IMG/VR virus record: IMGVR_UViG_3300046011_002778
Span: 1 to 26,605 of that record
Strand: one strand, 5' to 3'
Source: a virus
DNA length: 26,605 nucleotides
The notes under the pieces were generated by a model. It saw nothing but the letters and a program-made list of their open reading frames with translations. It was not told where the DNA came from and did no database searches. Of the stretch, positions 6,885 to 14,616 are shown piece after piece (positions within the stretch are counted from its first letter, which is position 1; every line of letters starts with the position of its first letter). The position numbers and the translations under genes were made by a program.

Positions 6885-8951
6885 ATGAGCATCCCAGCAA
6901 ATCCATTAGACAAGTATAGGTCACATAGTATCCATTACATTATGACCGTTGCGAGTAATTCAGAAGCATTTCAACCATATCTAGCACCTAGCAAACCAGA
7001 TGGGGTAGGGTTCCTAGCAAATGTTACAGGGAAGAAGCTAGGAGATGATATAGGTGGAGGTGTTTATCTACTTGTTGACTCAAGAAAGACATCAGAGTTC
7101 TCAATTGCTAATGTGACCTTTACTACTCTCGTGAATGCTTCAGGTGAATATGCTGGACAAACCCTTACTAATGAAGGGCTTATTCATATTCAAGTTGTTG
7201 ACCCATCCGGTGTTGGGTTCTTCAATTACTTTAGATACCTTACTTTTGATAAGCTAAAAACGGATGGGAGTGGATTAGTCTTTTGTTTACATATCACCTT
7301 CATTGGACATACTGATACTGGAACAACTGAACATGTGTCAACGGTTGGTATTCCTATGATAATGGGTGGAGAGTTTACTTTATCAGAATACACAACTCGT
7401 GGTGCTGTTTATGATATGGGCTTTTGTGCTCAGACTATGGGTATCGGCCAAATGCCGCAAATGTCAGAAATACCAAAAGTTCTTTCTGTCAAGTTCGAAA
7501 ACTCGTTACTTGGAACGGCTGTTCAAGCAATTGAAAACCAACTAAATGTTGCTGCACGTGAATGGTATCTAAAAGCTAATCCTGTTAGTAAACCTCGTGA
7601 TGAAGCTGGACAACCCGTCGAAAAGAAAGATAAGACTGAAAGAAAAGGTCGCATCATTCGTTATATGATTACTATTCCACCTAATTGGTTCTATCTTACA
7701 GTATGTGCTACTAATGATAGAACTCCAGAAACCATCTTTTATGGAGACGGTTCAAAAGCGGCGGCTGAAGAAGAGTATGCTAAAGTTCAAAAATCGATGG
7801 AAGATAATAAGGCAAATAGCGGAGTATATTCATCTCAAATTTCTAATGACGTCAAACAAATCTTAGAAAACTTACTGAAATTGTGTCCTGAAGTTACAGG
7901 TATGGCTAGTCAAATATCAAAGGTTGATGAAATAACTAAATTCAAAATCAATCAATCAGTTTCTTCAAATGAAGAAGAAATGGTTATACATTTTGATGTA
8001 ATACAGTATAAGATGCCAAACCCAGATGCCGACCAAAAGAAAGTAAGTGAAGGCACAAGAACCGGACCGGAACGAGATGCAAAAAATCCTGACGGTTCAA
8101 TTGAATTTGACTATCTTTATTCAGGACATAATCCTGACGTATTAGACTTCAACATCAAAATAGATAATTTATTTGTAGGACTTGAAACATCATCAGGTGC
8201 GCCTTATGAAACAGGAAAAGATATTACAAGCCAATCTCAAAAGAAGAAAGATAAACTTTCTCCTGAAGTTGATAAGAAAACATTCGTTGGGAATCCTGGT
8301 AAAAATCAGCCTATGTATCTACCGCCAAAAACAACTACTCAACGTTCTAATCAGGCAGATGTTGCACCTACGAATAATCCATTAGCAAAAGAAGTATTTA
8401 AAAATGCGCAAGCATTTCATCAAACTTTGGCAGATATGCATTTTGCAATGGGAACAACAAGTGTCAAAATTCGAGGAAACCCTAACTTATTTTCTAACTT
8501 CGTAGTTGAAGCAATTGCTCCTGTTCCAAAAATTACTACTTCGGTCAAAGACTATATTGAAAATGGCGATGCATCTTATATTGACAAATTATCTAAATGG
8601 GAATACGACCCTAAGAATGAAACCGCTGCAACTGGAAATGGAAGTATTGTTCAAGCTCATCTTGAACATCGTAAGTTTGTTGAACGTCAAATGATTGATA
8701 AGAAGTTTTTAGGAGAAACCCAATTCGCTAAAGTGAATGTATATGGACCACGAGATTATCCATTCAACCAAGAAGGTAATGTAGATGAATACAAAGTCAA
8801 ACTATTTTATGATGATTGGTATATGATACAATCAGTTGTTCATACTTTTAGCGGAAGTGATTTTACGCAAGAACTTATACTAATAATGCAACATAATTAT
8901 GGTGCAATAAGTACGCTAAAGGCACAAGAAGGTGTGAATAATGCAAACTAA
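6885..8951 (+). CDS. Large baseplate hub-like protein (gp27-position)
   Basis: 688-residue protein placed directly before the gp5-like spike gene, where a hub that seats the spike is expected. The N-terminal 200 residues are beta-rich. Residues 235-256 are a charged Lys/Glu linker, 288-312 a helical Glu/Ala/Lys segment, and 378-405 and 445-500 are further polar linkers. From about 525 the pattern VKIRGNPNLF, then KVNVYGPRDYPF (617-628), WYMIQSVVHTFSGSDFTQELILIM (645-668) resembles the end of phage hub/late-control-type proteins, where a W-Y-x-I-x-x-V-x-H-x-F-x-x-x-x-F-x-Q-x-L strand pair is common. T4 gp27 is only about 390 residues, so this is much larger. The last 11 bases overlap the spike gene. 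Hub assignment rests on position and the C-terminal pattern; no direct gp27 alignment was possible. Confidence 0.6.
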   Translation: MSIPANPLDKYRSHSIHYIMTVASNSEAFQPYLAPSKPDGVGFLANVTGKKLGDDIGGGVYLLVDSRKTSEFSIANVTFTTLVNASGEYAGQTLTNEGLIHIQVVDPSGVGFFNYFRYLTFDKLKTDGSGLVFCLHITFIGHTDTGTTEHVSTVGIPMIMGGEFTLSEYTTRGAVYDMGFCAQTMGIGQMPQMSEIPKVLSVKFENSLLGTAVQAIENQLNVAAREWYLKANPVSKPRDEAGQPVEKKDKTERKGRIIRYMITIPPNWFYLTVCATNDRTPETIFYGDGSKAAAEEEYAKVQKSMEDNKANSGVYSSQISNDVKQILENLLKLCPEVTGMASQISKVDEITKFKINQSVSSNEEEMVIHFDVIQYKMPNPDADQKKVSEGTRTGPERDAKNPDGSIEFDYLYSGHNPDVLDFNIKIDNLFVGLETSSGAPYETGKDITSQSQKKKDKLSPEVDKKTFVGNPGKNQPMYLPPKTTTQRSNQADVAPTNNPLAKEVFKNAQAFHQTLADMHFAMGTTSVKIRGNPNLFSNFVVEAIAPVPKITTSVKDYIENGDASYIDKLSKWEYDPKNETAATGNGSIVQAHLEHRKFVERQMIDKKFLGETQFAKVNVYGPRDYPFNQEGNVDEYKVKLFYDDWYMIQSVVHTFSGSDFTQELILIMQHNYGAISTLKAQEGVNNAN

Positions 8952-10179
8952 TAAATCAATCCTAAATCGATATCAAAATCATTTTCCATTTATCACTAAT
9001 GGTTTCGTGATGGATACGGACGACCCAAATCAAATGGGAAGAATGAAAGTATGGTGTCCAGCTTTAGATGGTGAGTCTTATAATATTAGCCAATTACCTT
9101 GGGCAGAATATGCAGCACCTTTTGGTGGAGTTACTAATGACTTCCCAGCTGGTCGAAATAGAAAAGCACCTAAAGGACCTGTACCTTATGGTTTCTATTG
9201 CTTACCTAAACTCAATTCTCAAGTGTTAGTCTTTCTTCTGAATGGTAATCCTAATCGAAGGTTCTTCTTTGCTGCGGCGTATGACTTACATCGAAATAGA
9301 GGACTACCTTCTGGAAGAAATAAGAAACCTGATGAAACAACAGTTGGCCCGTTTACCGACTCGTATGACCCTCTGGAACCTGCTTACTCTAACTTACGTG
9401 CAGCTTTCAATGGAGACGTAAGTAATCCAATCGCTCAAACTCGTGGGGTAAGTGAACGACAAGTTGCCCAACCAAAACTTCACCCAGACGGGAATGAAGG
9501 ATATGCACCGGCAGCGGCTGACCCAACTGAGTATCTTGACCCGCAAACTTATTGTTGGGTAACTCCAGGTCATCATGTCATCACAATGAACGACACTGCT
9601 GATAACTGTCGAATAAGAGTCAAGACTTGTGAAGGCAATCAAATCATTCTTGACGATACTAACGAACGTATCTACATATCAACTGCTTCAGGTAATACTT
9701 GGGTAGAACTTGATGAAGACGGACACATTCATATGTATGGGGCAAAGTCTATCTCAGTGCGAGCAGAAGAAGACATTAACTTAGCGGCAGGTCGTAACAT
9801 TAATCTTGAAGCAAAGACTGGTATCAACATCAAAAGCGAAGCAGATACTAGGGTTCAGGGTGGGAATGTACATATTAAAGCCGGAGCAACTCTTGCTGCG
9901 ACAGGATGTACATTAGACTTAGTTGGTACAAAAACCCGTTTGACTGGTGACACAGTTGATATCAAAAGTTTGGGTTTATTTGCTATGCAAGGAAGTAAGA
10001 TTACTGCGGCAGTAGAAACAACGCCAACCGATGCTGACAAAGACGAACGTATCTTACCAGGTGGACCCGCTGCAGCAGGTGAATGTGCACAAGAAGCATC
10101 GGGTGCATCTATTGTTCCATCGCATGAACCTTTCGTTAGACCCGCAAACAAAAATCGCAATTCGCATTATAAAGGATAA
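8941..10179 (+). CDS. 5: Baseplate central spike protein, gp5-like, without lysozyme domain
   Basis: 412-residue spike subunit that should trimerise under the hub and pierce the outer membrane. Residues 18-115 form the gp5/VgrG N-terminal OB-fold, with VMDTDDPNQMGRMKVWCP at the start and VLVFLLNGNPNRRFFF at the end. Residues about 205-360 form the beta-helix, with repeated short V-x-I-x-x-x-x-x-I-x-L strands (AEEDINLAAGRNINLEAKTG and following). The C-terminus PGGPAAAGE...VPSHEPFVRP contains the P-x-H-E-P ending common in gp5 proteins of T4-like marine phages. The T4 gp5 lysozyme domain between OB-fold and helix is absent. That interval (120-200) is a polar linker. AAGGTG lies about ten bases before the start, inside the preceding gene. 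No separate PAAR tip gene is seen in the window. Confidence 0.9.
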   Translation: MQTNKSILNRYQNHFPFITNGFVMDTDDPNQMGRMKVWCPALDGESYNISQLPWAEYAAPFGGVTNDFPAGRNRKAPKGPVPYGFYCLPKLNSQVLVFLLNGNPNRRFFFAAAYDLHRNRGLPSGRNKKPDETTVGPFTDSYDPLEPAYSNLRAAFNGDVSNPIAQTRGVSERQVAQPKLHPDGNEGYAPAAADPTEYLDPQTYCWVTPGHHVITMNDTADNCRIRVKTCEGNQIILDDTNERIYISTASGNTWVELDEDGHIHMYGAKSISVRAEEDINLAAGRNINLEAKTGINIKSEADTRVQGGNVHIKAGATLAATGCTLDLVGTKTRLTGDTVDIKSLGLFAMQGSKITAAVETTPTDADKDERILPGGPAAAGECAQEASGASIVPSHEPFVRPANKNRNSHYKG

Positions 10180-10186
10180 TAAGTAA

Positions 10187-10564
10187 ATGGCATTCAAAAC
10201 TTTGTATCATGGCTTCTCTTCTAATAAGTGGATGAGCTCTAAACAGTTTGGTATCTCTAACTTTGAAGTAGTCAAGCAAGACTTATACAACCACATCTTT
10301 ACTGCTAAAGGTGATAGAGTAATGATGCCCACGTTTGGAACTCGTATTCCTTTACTTACGTTTGAACCAAATGATGAGAATACTCGTAAGATCATAGAAG
10401 ATGACCTTCGTTACGTAATAGAATATGACCCGCGTGTAAGATTGGTTGATATGCAAGTAGTTTCATTAACTGATAATAATGTTATCCTCGGTTTAGTCGA
10501 TGTTTTCTATCTTGAGTTTGGAGTTCAAGATATGCTAAAAATAGAAGTCAAAACCAGTGCATAG
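10187..10564 (+). CDS. 25: Baseplate wedge subunit gp25-like (GPW/gp25 family)
   Basis: 125-residue protein of the gp25/GpW family, related to the phage lambda-type and T6SS TssE baseplate components that nucleate the sheath. Seen are the usual series: a helix SNFEVVKQDLYNHIFT, then G-D-R-V-M-M-P-x-F-G-T-R-I-P, the F-E-P-N-D variant of the EPR core motif, a helical ENTRKIIEDDLRYVI, and YDPRVRLVDMQV. The length is near T4 gp25 (132). AAGGA lies about ten bases before the start, and the gene follows the spike after seven bases. The first 20 residues are a short polar leader. Confidence 0.95.
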   Translation: MAFKTLYHGFSSNKWMSSKQFGISNFEVVKQDLYNHIFTAKGDRVMMPTFGTRIPLLTFEPNDENTRKIIEDDLRYVIEYDPRVRLVDMQVVSLTDNNVILGLVDVFYLEFGVQDMLKIEVKTSA

Positions 10565-10584
10565 GATTATCTTATGCTATTCCT

Positions 10585-10592
10585 AATAAATA
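10585..10592 (+). promoter_or_regulatory. Candidate T4-type late promoter (AATAAATA)
   Basis: The octamer AATAAATA lies in the 70-base gap between the gp25-like and gp6-like genes and ends 42 bases before the ATG at 10635. It shares the seven-base core ATAAATA with the candidates at 4295, 14357 and 14568. The short A+T-rich gap makes one chance match possible; the shared spacing to start codons is the support. Confidence 0.5.
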
Positions 10593-10634
10593 CAATATCG
10601 CATTTCATTCGCCGACACGGAATATCTAACTAAC

Positions 10635-13600
10635 ATGTCAATCAAAAACCTTTATCAAGCTGAAAGCTGGACTAAGATATATCAAGCGTTTTCGCAAATC
10701 AATTTTGCAGCGTATGATTATAGCACAATTAAACTAAGTATCATTGATTATATTCGCATTTACTTTCCAGAAAGTTTCAACGACTTTATTGAAAGTTCTG
10801 AGCTAATTACTTTAATTGAAAGCTTTGCATATGTTGCAGAACAATTAGCTTATCGAGTTGATATGTTATCGCATGAAAACTTTATTAGTACAGCGCAAAG
10901 AAAGCAATCAATTCTAAAGTTAGCGAAACTAATATCGTATGCACCTTCTCGCAATATCCCGGCTCGTGGTTTAGTCAAGATTACTTCAATCTCTACTACT
11001 GAACGAGTAATCGATTCCCAAGGCGTCAACTTAGCGGGGCTGAACATCATTTGGAATGACCCTAATTCTCCACTTTGGAAAGAACGTTTCTTCTTAGTCA
11101 TGAATAGATGTTTGACCGGTAGCTTTGGACAGTTTGCAAGTCTTCAACAGATTGGCGATGTATCAATGCAGCTCTATACATTCAACAATTCTTTGAATAC
11201 TATTCCTAATGGTATCTTCTCGTTCAATGTTGATACTGGAATCGAAACATTCCCAATGGAACTTGTGCCAGTTTTGTTAGACTCAAATGGACCGTATGAA
11301 AAGACTCCAGATGTCAATTCACAACTTTCAGTTATCTATTCAAATGATGGGCTTGGTGATGGTTCTGATTATACTGGCTTTTTGATGTATGCTAAGCAAG
11401 GTGTCTTGACCCGTTTGGAATATGTTATGAATGAAGCAATTCCGAATAGAGCGTTATCATTAGCTCCAATCAATGTCAATGATACAGATGTATGGGTTAC
11501 ACGAGTTAGTTCTTCTGGAGCAATCGAAGAAATTTGGGAAGAAGTAGAAACTTTAGCGGACCAAAACTTATCATTCAATATCATCAAAAATCGTAAAAAG
11601 TTTGAAGTAGAAACTTTAGAGAATGATGCAATTAAATTGATGTTTGGCGATGGCGACTTCTCAGATATTCCTGTAGGTCGCTTCTTCTTTTGGATGCGTC
11701 AATCAGCTAATAGAAGTATCGTCATTCCAACAAATAGACTTATCAATCAGCCACTTGCGTTTCAATATGTTTCTCCTACAACAGGTATGGCAGAAACATG
11801 TGGTATGACATTCTCGCTTACATCAACTATTCAAAACTCTGCTGCTTCAGAAAGTATTGAACATATTCGTCAATCTGCACCTTCAACATACTATGCTCAA
11901 AATAGAATGGTGAATGCTCAAGATTACAATACTTATATGTTGAAAGACCAATCTATTCTTAGATTGACTTCAGTGAATAGAACTTTTGCAGGGCAACCAA
12001 AATACATTGAATGGAACGATGCTTCTGGTCAATATCAAAACATCAAACTATTTGGCGACGATTTGACAATTGACTTAGCACTTGGTATCAATTCTCTTTC
12101 AACTGGAACAAGTACTTCAAGTCGAGGATTGATTGATGAAATCATTGAACCTCTTCTATCATCTACAGGTATCATCAATACGCTTGCACATATTTCTTCA
12201 ACTGACCCACTTACATCAGGCATGGTAAGTTTGACACGACGTCAATTCATTGAAGATAATAGACAACTCTACTGGAATTCTACTGGTCAACGAAGTGCAC
12301 TTCAAGAAAAGACATTGATACAGGGTGCAATTGACCAACATTGGTATGGAGAACCTCTTGACTTTGTAACGATAAGTGGTATTTCATATGCACGTATACA
12401 AGACCCAGGGTTACATCCAGAGGATGACGGGAAGATATGGCTAAACACTGTTGCTCGAACTATTGACGGTATAAACCCTTACATCCCTGGAGATGTTGGT
12501 TCAGGTCTTCAATCAGTTGCATGGCAATCTCAGTTCGGTCTTGCGTTCAATCGTCATACTCCTATTGTTGGGACTGACTTGACCTTTACTGGACAACTAA
12601 CTTCTCGTATTTTAGTTGATGCATTAACATATGGTGCAGAAGTTATTACGATTGAAGTTGCTGCTAACGGTTCATTACTTCATGTTAGTTCAAATCTTCG
12701 TGGGTATATTGGCACAGGTGAGATGAACTTACCTTTTACTTCTGATACTATTGATTTTACCTTATCACAATTATCAACTGCAAGTTATCAAGTAATGCCA
12801 GGTGATGCAATCAAGATAAGTTATTCGCTTGACTTAGTAGCTGATGTTGGTCCGGGACCATATGCATTTACACTAGCATCAAGTAATGTGTCAACACTGA
12901 ACTTACTCGGTCGTTGGGAATTGATTGATGGTATTGACCTTACTTCGGGAAATACAGTCAACCCAAACGTCCTTCCTTATGACCCGACTTTATACATATC
13001 ACCTGGAGTAAGAAATCCTAATTCATGGCTAATATGGGTCAAAGCAACTCTCAATCCTATAACTCAATTGCCAACCAGTTTCACTGTCAATTTCCGTGAA
13101 CTGAAGTTACAAGTATCAAGTCAGAATACTAAGTTTTGGTATAATGCCGGAGTTCAAATTATTGACTCGCAAACAAAAAATCGAGTATATGATACTATAC
13201 GAGTATTGCGTTCTAATTTGAAACCTGACGGAAGACCACTTGGACATAATGAAAACTATGATGTAGTTGGACCAATAGTTGATAGTAATGGTATAGTCAA
13301 TTTGCATGCTCTTGAAGTTATTCCATCGGATATGTTAAACATTGATACTTCAGGTAATACTTTGCCGGATAGTGTTCTTCAATTTGCTGAGTTTTCAGAA
13401 GCAGCTTCTAATGAAAGTAATTACTATGAATACTTTCAACTTGATAGTTCAGGCATCAGAGTTCCAGGAACAGAAATAAATGCAGCTAATATAACATTTG
13501 ACCCCACAACTTACTTTGCTCCTGGAAGTTTTGTTAGTAATGCAAAAATTGGTGGTGTTTATTATGGAAGAACTCTAAAAAGAACGACACTTGACTTTAT

Positions 13601-14204
13601 GTGGCAACACTTTACGCCATACGAAAACTTGATTGACCCGTCAGTGTCTAACATTCATGATACTTACGTTCTTACTCAAGGTTATTATAACTCGATTAGT
13701 AACTATGTACAAGGACGAACTTTAGTATTGCCGACACCACCAACACCTCTTGAATTACGTAATCAATTTGCAGACTTGCTTGATAACAAAATGTTATCGG
13801 ATACTGTGGTCTTGCATCCTGGCAAGATTAAGTTACTGTTTGGCGCATTAGCTGAACCTCAGTTCCGTGCAAAATTCAAAGTTGTTAAAGCCATTACATC
13901 AACATTATCCGATGAGAAGTTAAAGATTGAAGTTCTTGCCGTTATCAACTCTTACTTTGGAATTGAGAACTGGGACTTTGGCGAAACTTTCTATGCAACC
14001 GAATTGTTCTCATTGATACACCAAAGACTTCCAACTGAAATTGCATCTGTAGTTCTTGTTCCAATTTATGCAGTGAATTCATTTGGTTCTTTATTTACTG
14101 TAAGTTCAGGACTTGATGAAATACTTCAATCATGTGCTCAGCTAAGTGACATTGAACTTGTTGCTGAATTGAATGCATCAGTTCTTAGACAAGGTGGATT
14201 GTAA
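10635..14204 (+). CDS. 6: Enlarged baseplate wedge protein, gp6-like (baseplate J family)
   Basis: 1189-residue wedge protein in the gp25-gp6 order expected for T4-like phages. The N-terminal 115 residues match the gp6/gpJ start pattern: a F-x-x-I-x-x-x-I-x-x-Y-x-x-x-x-x-x-x-F helix, then a L-I-x-x-x-A-Y-V-A-E-Q-L-A-Y-R-x-x-x-x-x-x-E-x-F helix, and the R-x-x-S-I-L-x-L-A-x-x-x-x-Y-x-P turn. The C-terminus (about 1080-1175) has the late conserved pattern I-N-S-Y-F...W-D-F-G-E-x-F-Y-x-x-E-L...I-x-x-x-L-P and ends near V-L-V-P. T4 gp6 is 660 residues. Here the middle (roughly 450-1050) is an added beta-rich stretch with no motif I recognise. A weak GGA precedes the start, and a candidate late promoter lies 42 bases upstream. 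A terminator follows 36 bases after the stop. Confidence 0.85.
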   Translation: MSIKNLYQAESWTKIYQAFSQINFAAYDYSTIKLSIIDYIRIYFPESFNDFIESSELITLIESFAYVAEQLAYRVDMLSHENFISTAQRKQSILKLAKLISYAPSRNIPARGLVKITSISTTERVIDSQGVNLAGLNIIWNDPNSPLWKERFFLVMNRCLTGSFGQFASLQQIGDVSMQLYTFNNSLNTIPNGIFSFNVDTGIETFPMELVPVLLDSNGPYEKTPDVNSQLSVIYSNDGLGDGSDYTGFLMYAKQGVLTRLEYVMNEAIPNRALSLAPINVNDTDVWVTRVSSSGAIEEIWEEVETLADQNLSFNIIKNRKKFEVETLENDAIKLMFGDGDFSDIPVGRFFFWMRQSANRSIVIPTNRLINQPLAFQYVSPTTGMAETCGMTFSLTSTIQNSAASESIEHIRQSAPSTYYAQNRMVNAQDYNTYMLKDQSILRLTSVNRTFAGQPKYIEWNDASGQYQNIKLFGDDLTIDLALGINSLSTGTSTSSRGLIDEIIEPLLSSTGIINTLAHISSTDPLTSGMVSLTRRQFIEDNRQLYWNSTGQRSALQEKTLIQGAIDQHWYGEPLDFVTISGISYARIQDPGLHPEDDGKIWLNTVARTIDGINPYIPGDVGSGLQSVAWQSQFGLAFNRHTPIVGTDLTFTGQLTSRILVDALTYGAEVITIEVAANGSLLHVSSNLRGYIGTGEMNLPFTSDTIDFTLSQLSTASYQVMPGDAIKISYSLDLVADVGPGPYAFTLASSNVSTLNLLGRWELIDGIDLTSGNTVNPNVLPYDPTLYISPGVRNPNSWLIWVKATLNPITQLPTSFTVNFRELKLQVSSQNTKFWYNAGVQIIDSQTKNRVYDTIRVLRSNLKPDGRPLGHNENYDVVGPIVDSNGIVNLHALEVIPSDMLNIDTSGNTLPDSVLQFAEFSEAASNESNYYEYFQLDSSGIRVPGTEINAANITFDPTTYFAPGSFVSNAKIGGVYYGRTLKRTTLDFMWQHFTPYENLIDPSVSNIHDTYVLTQGYYNSISNYVQGRTLVLPTPPTPLELRNQFADLLDNKMLSDTVVLHPGKIKLLFGALAEPQFRAKFKVVKAITSTLSDEKLKIEVLAVINSYFGIENWDFGETFYATELFSLIHQRLPTEIASVVLVPIYAVNSFGSLFTVSSGLDEILQSCAQLSDIELVAELNASVLRQGGL

Positions 14205-14240
14205 AGACATTACTTGTCAAACTTTTAGCAGAAATATAAA

Positions 14241-14274
14241 AGACGAAATGTTTTTTAAGCATTTCGTCTTTTTT
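14241..14274 (+). terminator. Rho-independent terminator after the gp6-like gene
   Basis: A ten-base perfect stem AGACGAAATG (14241-14250) pairs with CATTTCGTCT (14260-14269) around a nine-base loop. A run of T (14269-14274) follows directly. Three A-T pairs can extend the stem base. It begins 37 bases after the gp6-like stop codon and would end transcription of the 4337-14204 block, so the next gene needs its own promoter. Confidence 0.9.
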
Positions 14275-14356
14275 GCTTAAAAAGTACTGCCATATCGGTC
14301 GGTAAAAATAATGTGTTTGAAAACTAGTATATAAATCAATAAGTTACGAAGATAAT

Positions 14357-14364
14357 GATAAATA
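14357..14364 (+). promoter_or_regulatory. Candidate T4-type late promoter (GATAAATA), distal
   Basis: GATAAATA, identical to the octamer at 4295, lies just upstream of repeat A1 and 252 bases before the ATG at 14617. If active, it would give a long leader containing all four repeat elements. It could also be a chance match in A+T-rich DNA. Confidence 0.35.
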
Positions 14365-14369
14365 TTTTT

Positions 14370-14392
14370 AGTAATAAAATCAACTACTTAGA
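14370..14392 (+). repeat. Direct repeat A, copy 1
   Basis: A 23-base element beginning AGTAATAAAATCAACT and ending CTTAGA. It matches 14491-14513 at 22 of 23 positions (A here, G there, at the 17th base). The separation of copies is 121 bases. Confidence 0.9.
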
Positions 14393-14472
14393 AAAAGACA
14401 AACCAGAAGTAAAAGAGAAAATGATATGAAAATGAAGAAGAGGGAGAGACAACTGAATATAATATATACCCT

Positions 14473-14488
14473 TAGTCTGTCAGTTTTT
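14473..14488 (+). repeat. Direct repeat B, copy 1
   Basis: TAGTCTGTCAGTTTTT, identical to 14534-14549. It ends in a T run and follows the complementary stretch AACTGA at 14451-14456 (pairs with TCAGTT at 14480-14485), so a weak hairpin with a U tail is possible. Confidence 0.9.
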
Positions 14489-14490
14489 CG

Positions 14491-14513
14491 AGTAATAAAA
14501 TCAACTGCTTAGA
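14491..14513 (+). repeat. Direct repeat A, copy 2
   Basis: Second copy of the 23-base element at 14370, with one difference. Its end (AACTGCTTAGAC, 14503-14514) is partly complementary to repeat B (GTCTGTCAGTT), so A2 and B2 can form an imperfect hairpin. Confidence 0.9.
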
Positions 14514-14533
14514 CACAGGTGAAATCAATTATA

Positions 14534-14550
14534 TAGTCTGTCAGTTTTTT
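14534..14550 (+). repeat. Direct repeat B, copy 2
   Basis: Second copy of TAGTCTGTCAGTTTTT with one more T. Pairing of 14503-14507 with 14542-14546 and 14511-14514 with 14536-14539 gives a five plus four base-pair stem around a small internal loop, followed by a six-T run. This could act as a weak terminator or attenuator. Confidence 0.85.
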
Positions 14551-14567
14551 CACAGTTTGCTAAAGTA

Positions 14568-14575
14568 CATAAATA
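14568..14575 (+). promoter_or_regulatory. Candidate T4-type late promoter (CATAAATA) for the 3059-aa gene
   Basis: CATAAATA ends 41 bases before the ATG at 14617, close to the spacing seen at 10585 (42). The ten-base core ATAAATAGTT is the same as at 4296-4305. It is downstream of the terminator and repeats, so it could serve the giant gene independently. Confidence 0.55.
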
Positions 14576-14616
14576 GTTGATATACATCCTTTTATACGAG
14601 AGAAGAAGAACCTTAT

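Larger units (their letters stand above)
14205..14616. other. 412-base intergenic region with terminator, repeats and two late-type octamers
   Basis: The only long gene-free stretch in the window, between the gp6-like gene and the 3059-aa gene. In order it holds an intrinsic terminator (14241-14274), a late-type octamer (14357-14364), repeat A1 (14370-14392), a purine-rich stretch (about 14395-14450), repeat B1 (14473-14488), A2 (14491-14513), B2 (14534-14550) and a second late-type octamer (14568-14575). No convincing protein gene was found. A small untranslated RNA is possible but not shown. Confidence 0.7.

Noticed and set aside
10562-10585. Possible hairpin TAGGA...TCCTA after the gp25-like gene
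   Set aside because: Only five base pairs and no T run follows, so it is not a convincing terminator.
14426-14512. Short ORF of 28 codons in the intergenic region, rich in Lys/Arg at its start
   Set aside because: It overlaps repeats B1 and A2, has only a weak ribosome site and no recognisable product. The repeats are a better explanation of this stretch.
14370-14550. Reading the repeats as a CRISPR array
   Set aside because: Two different elements, two copies each, with unequal spacing (about 80, 2 and 20 bases) and complementarity to each other. No array periodicity and no cas genes.
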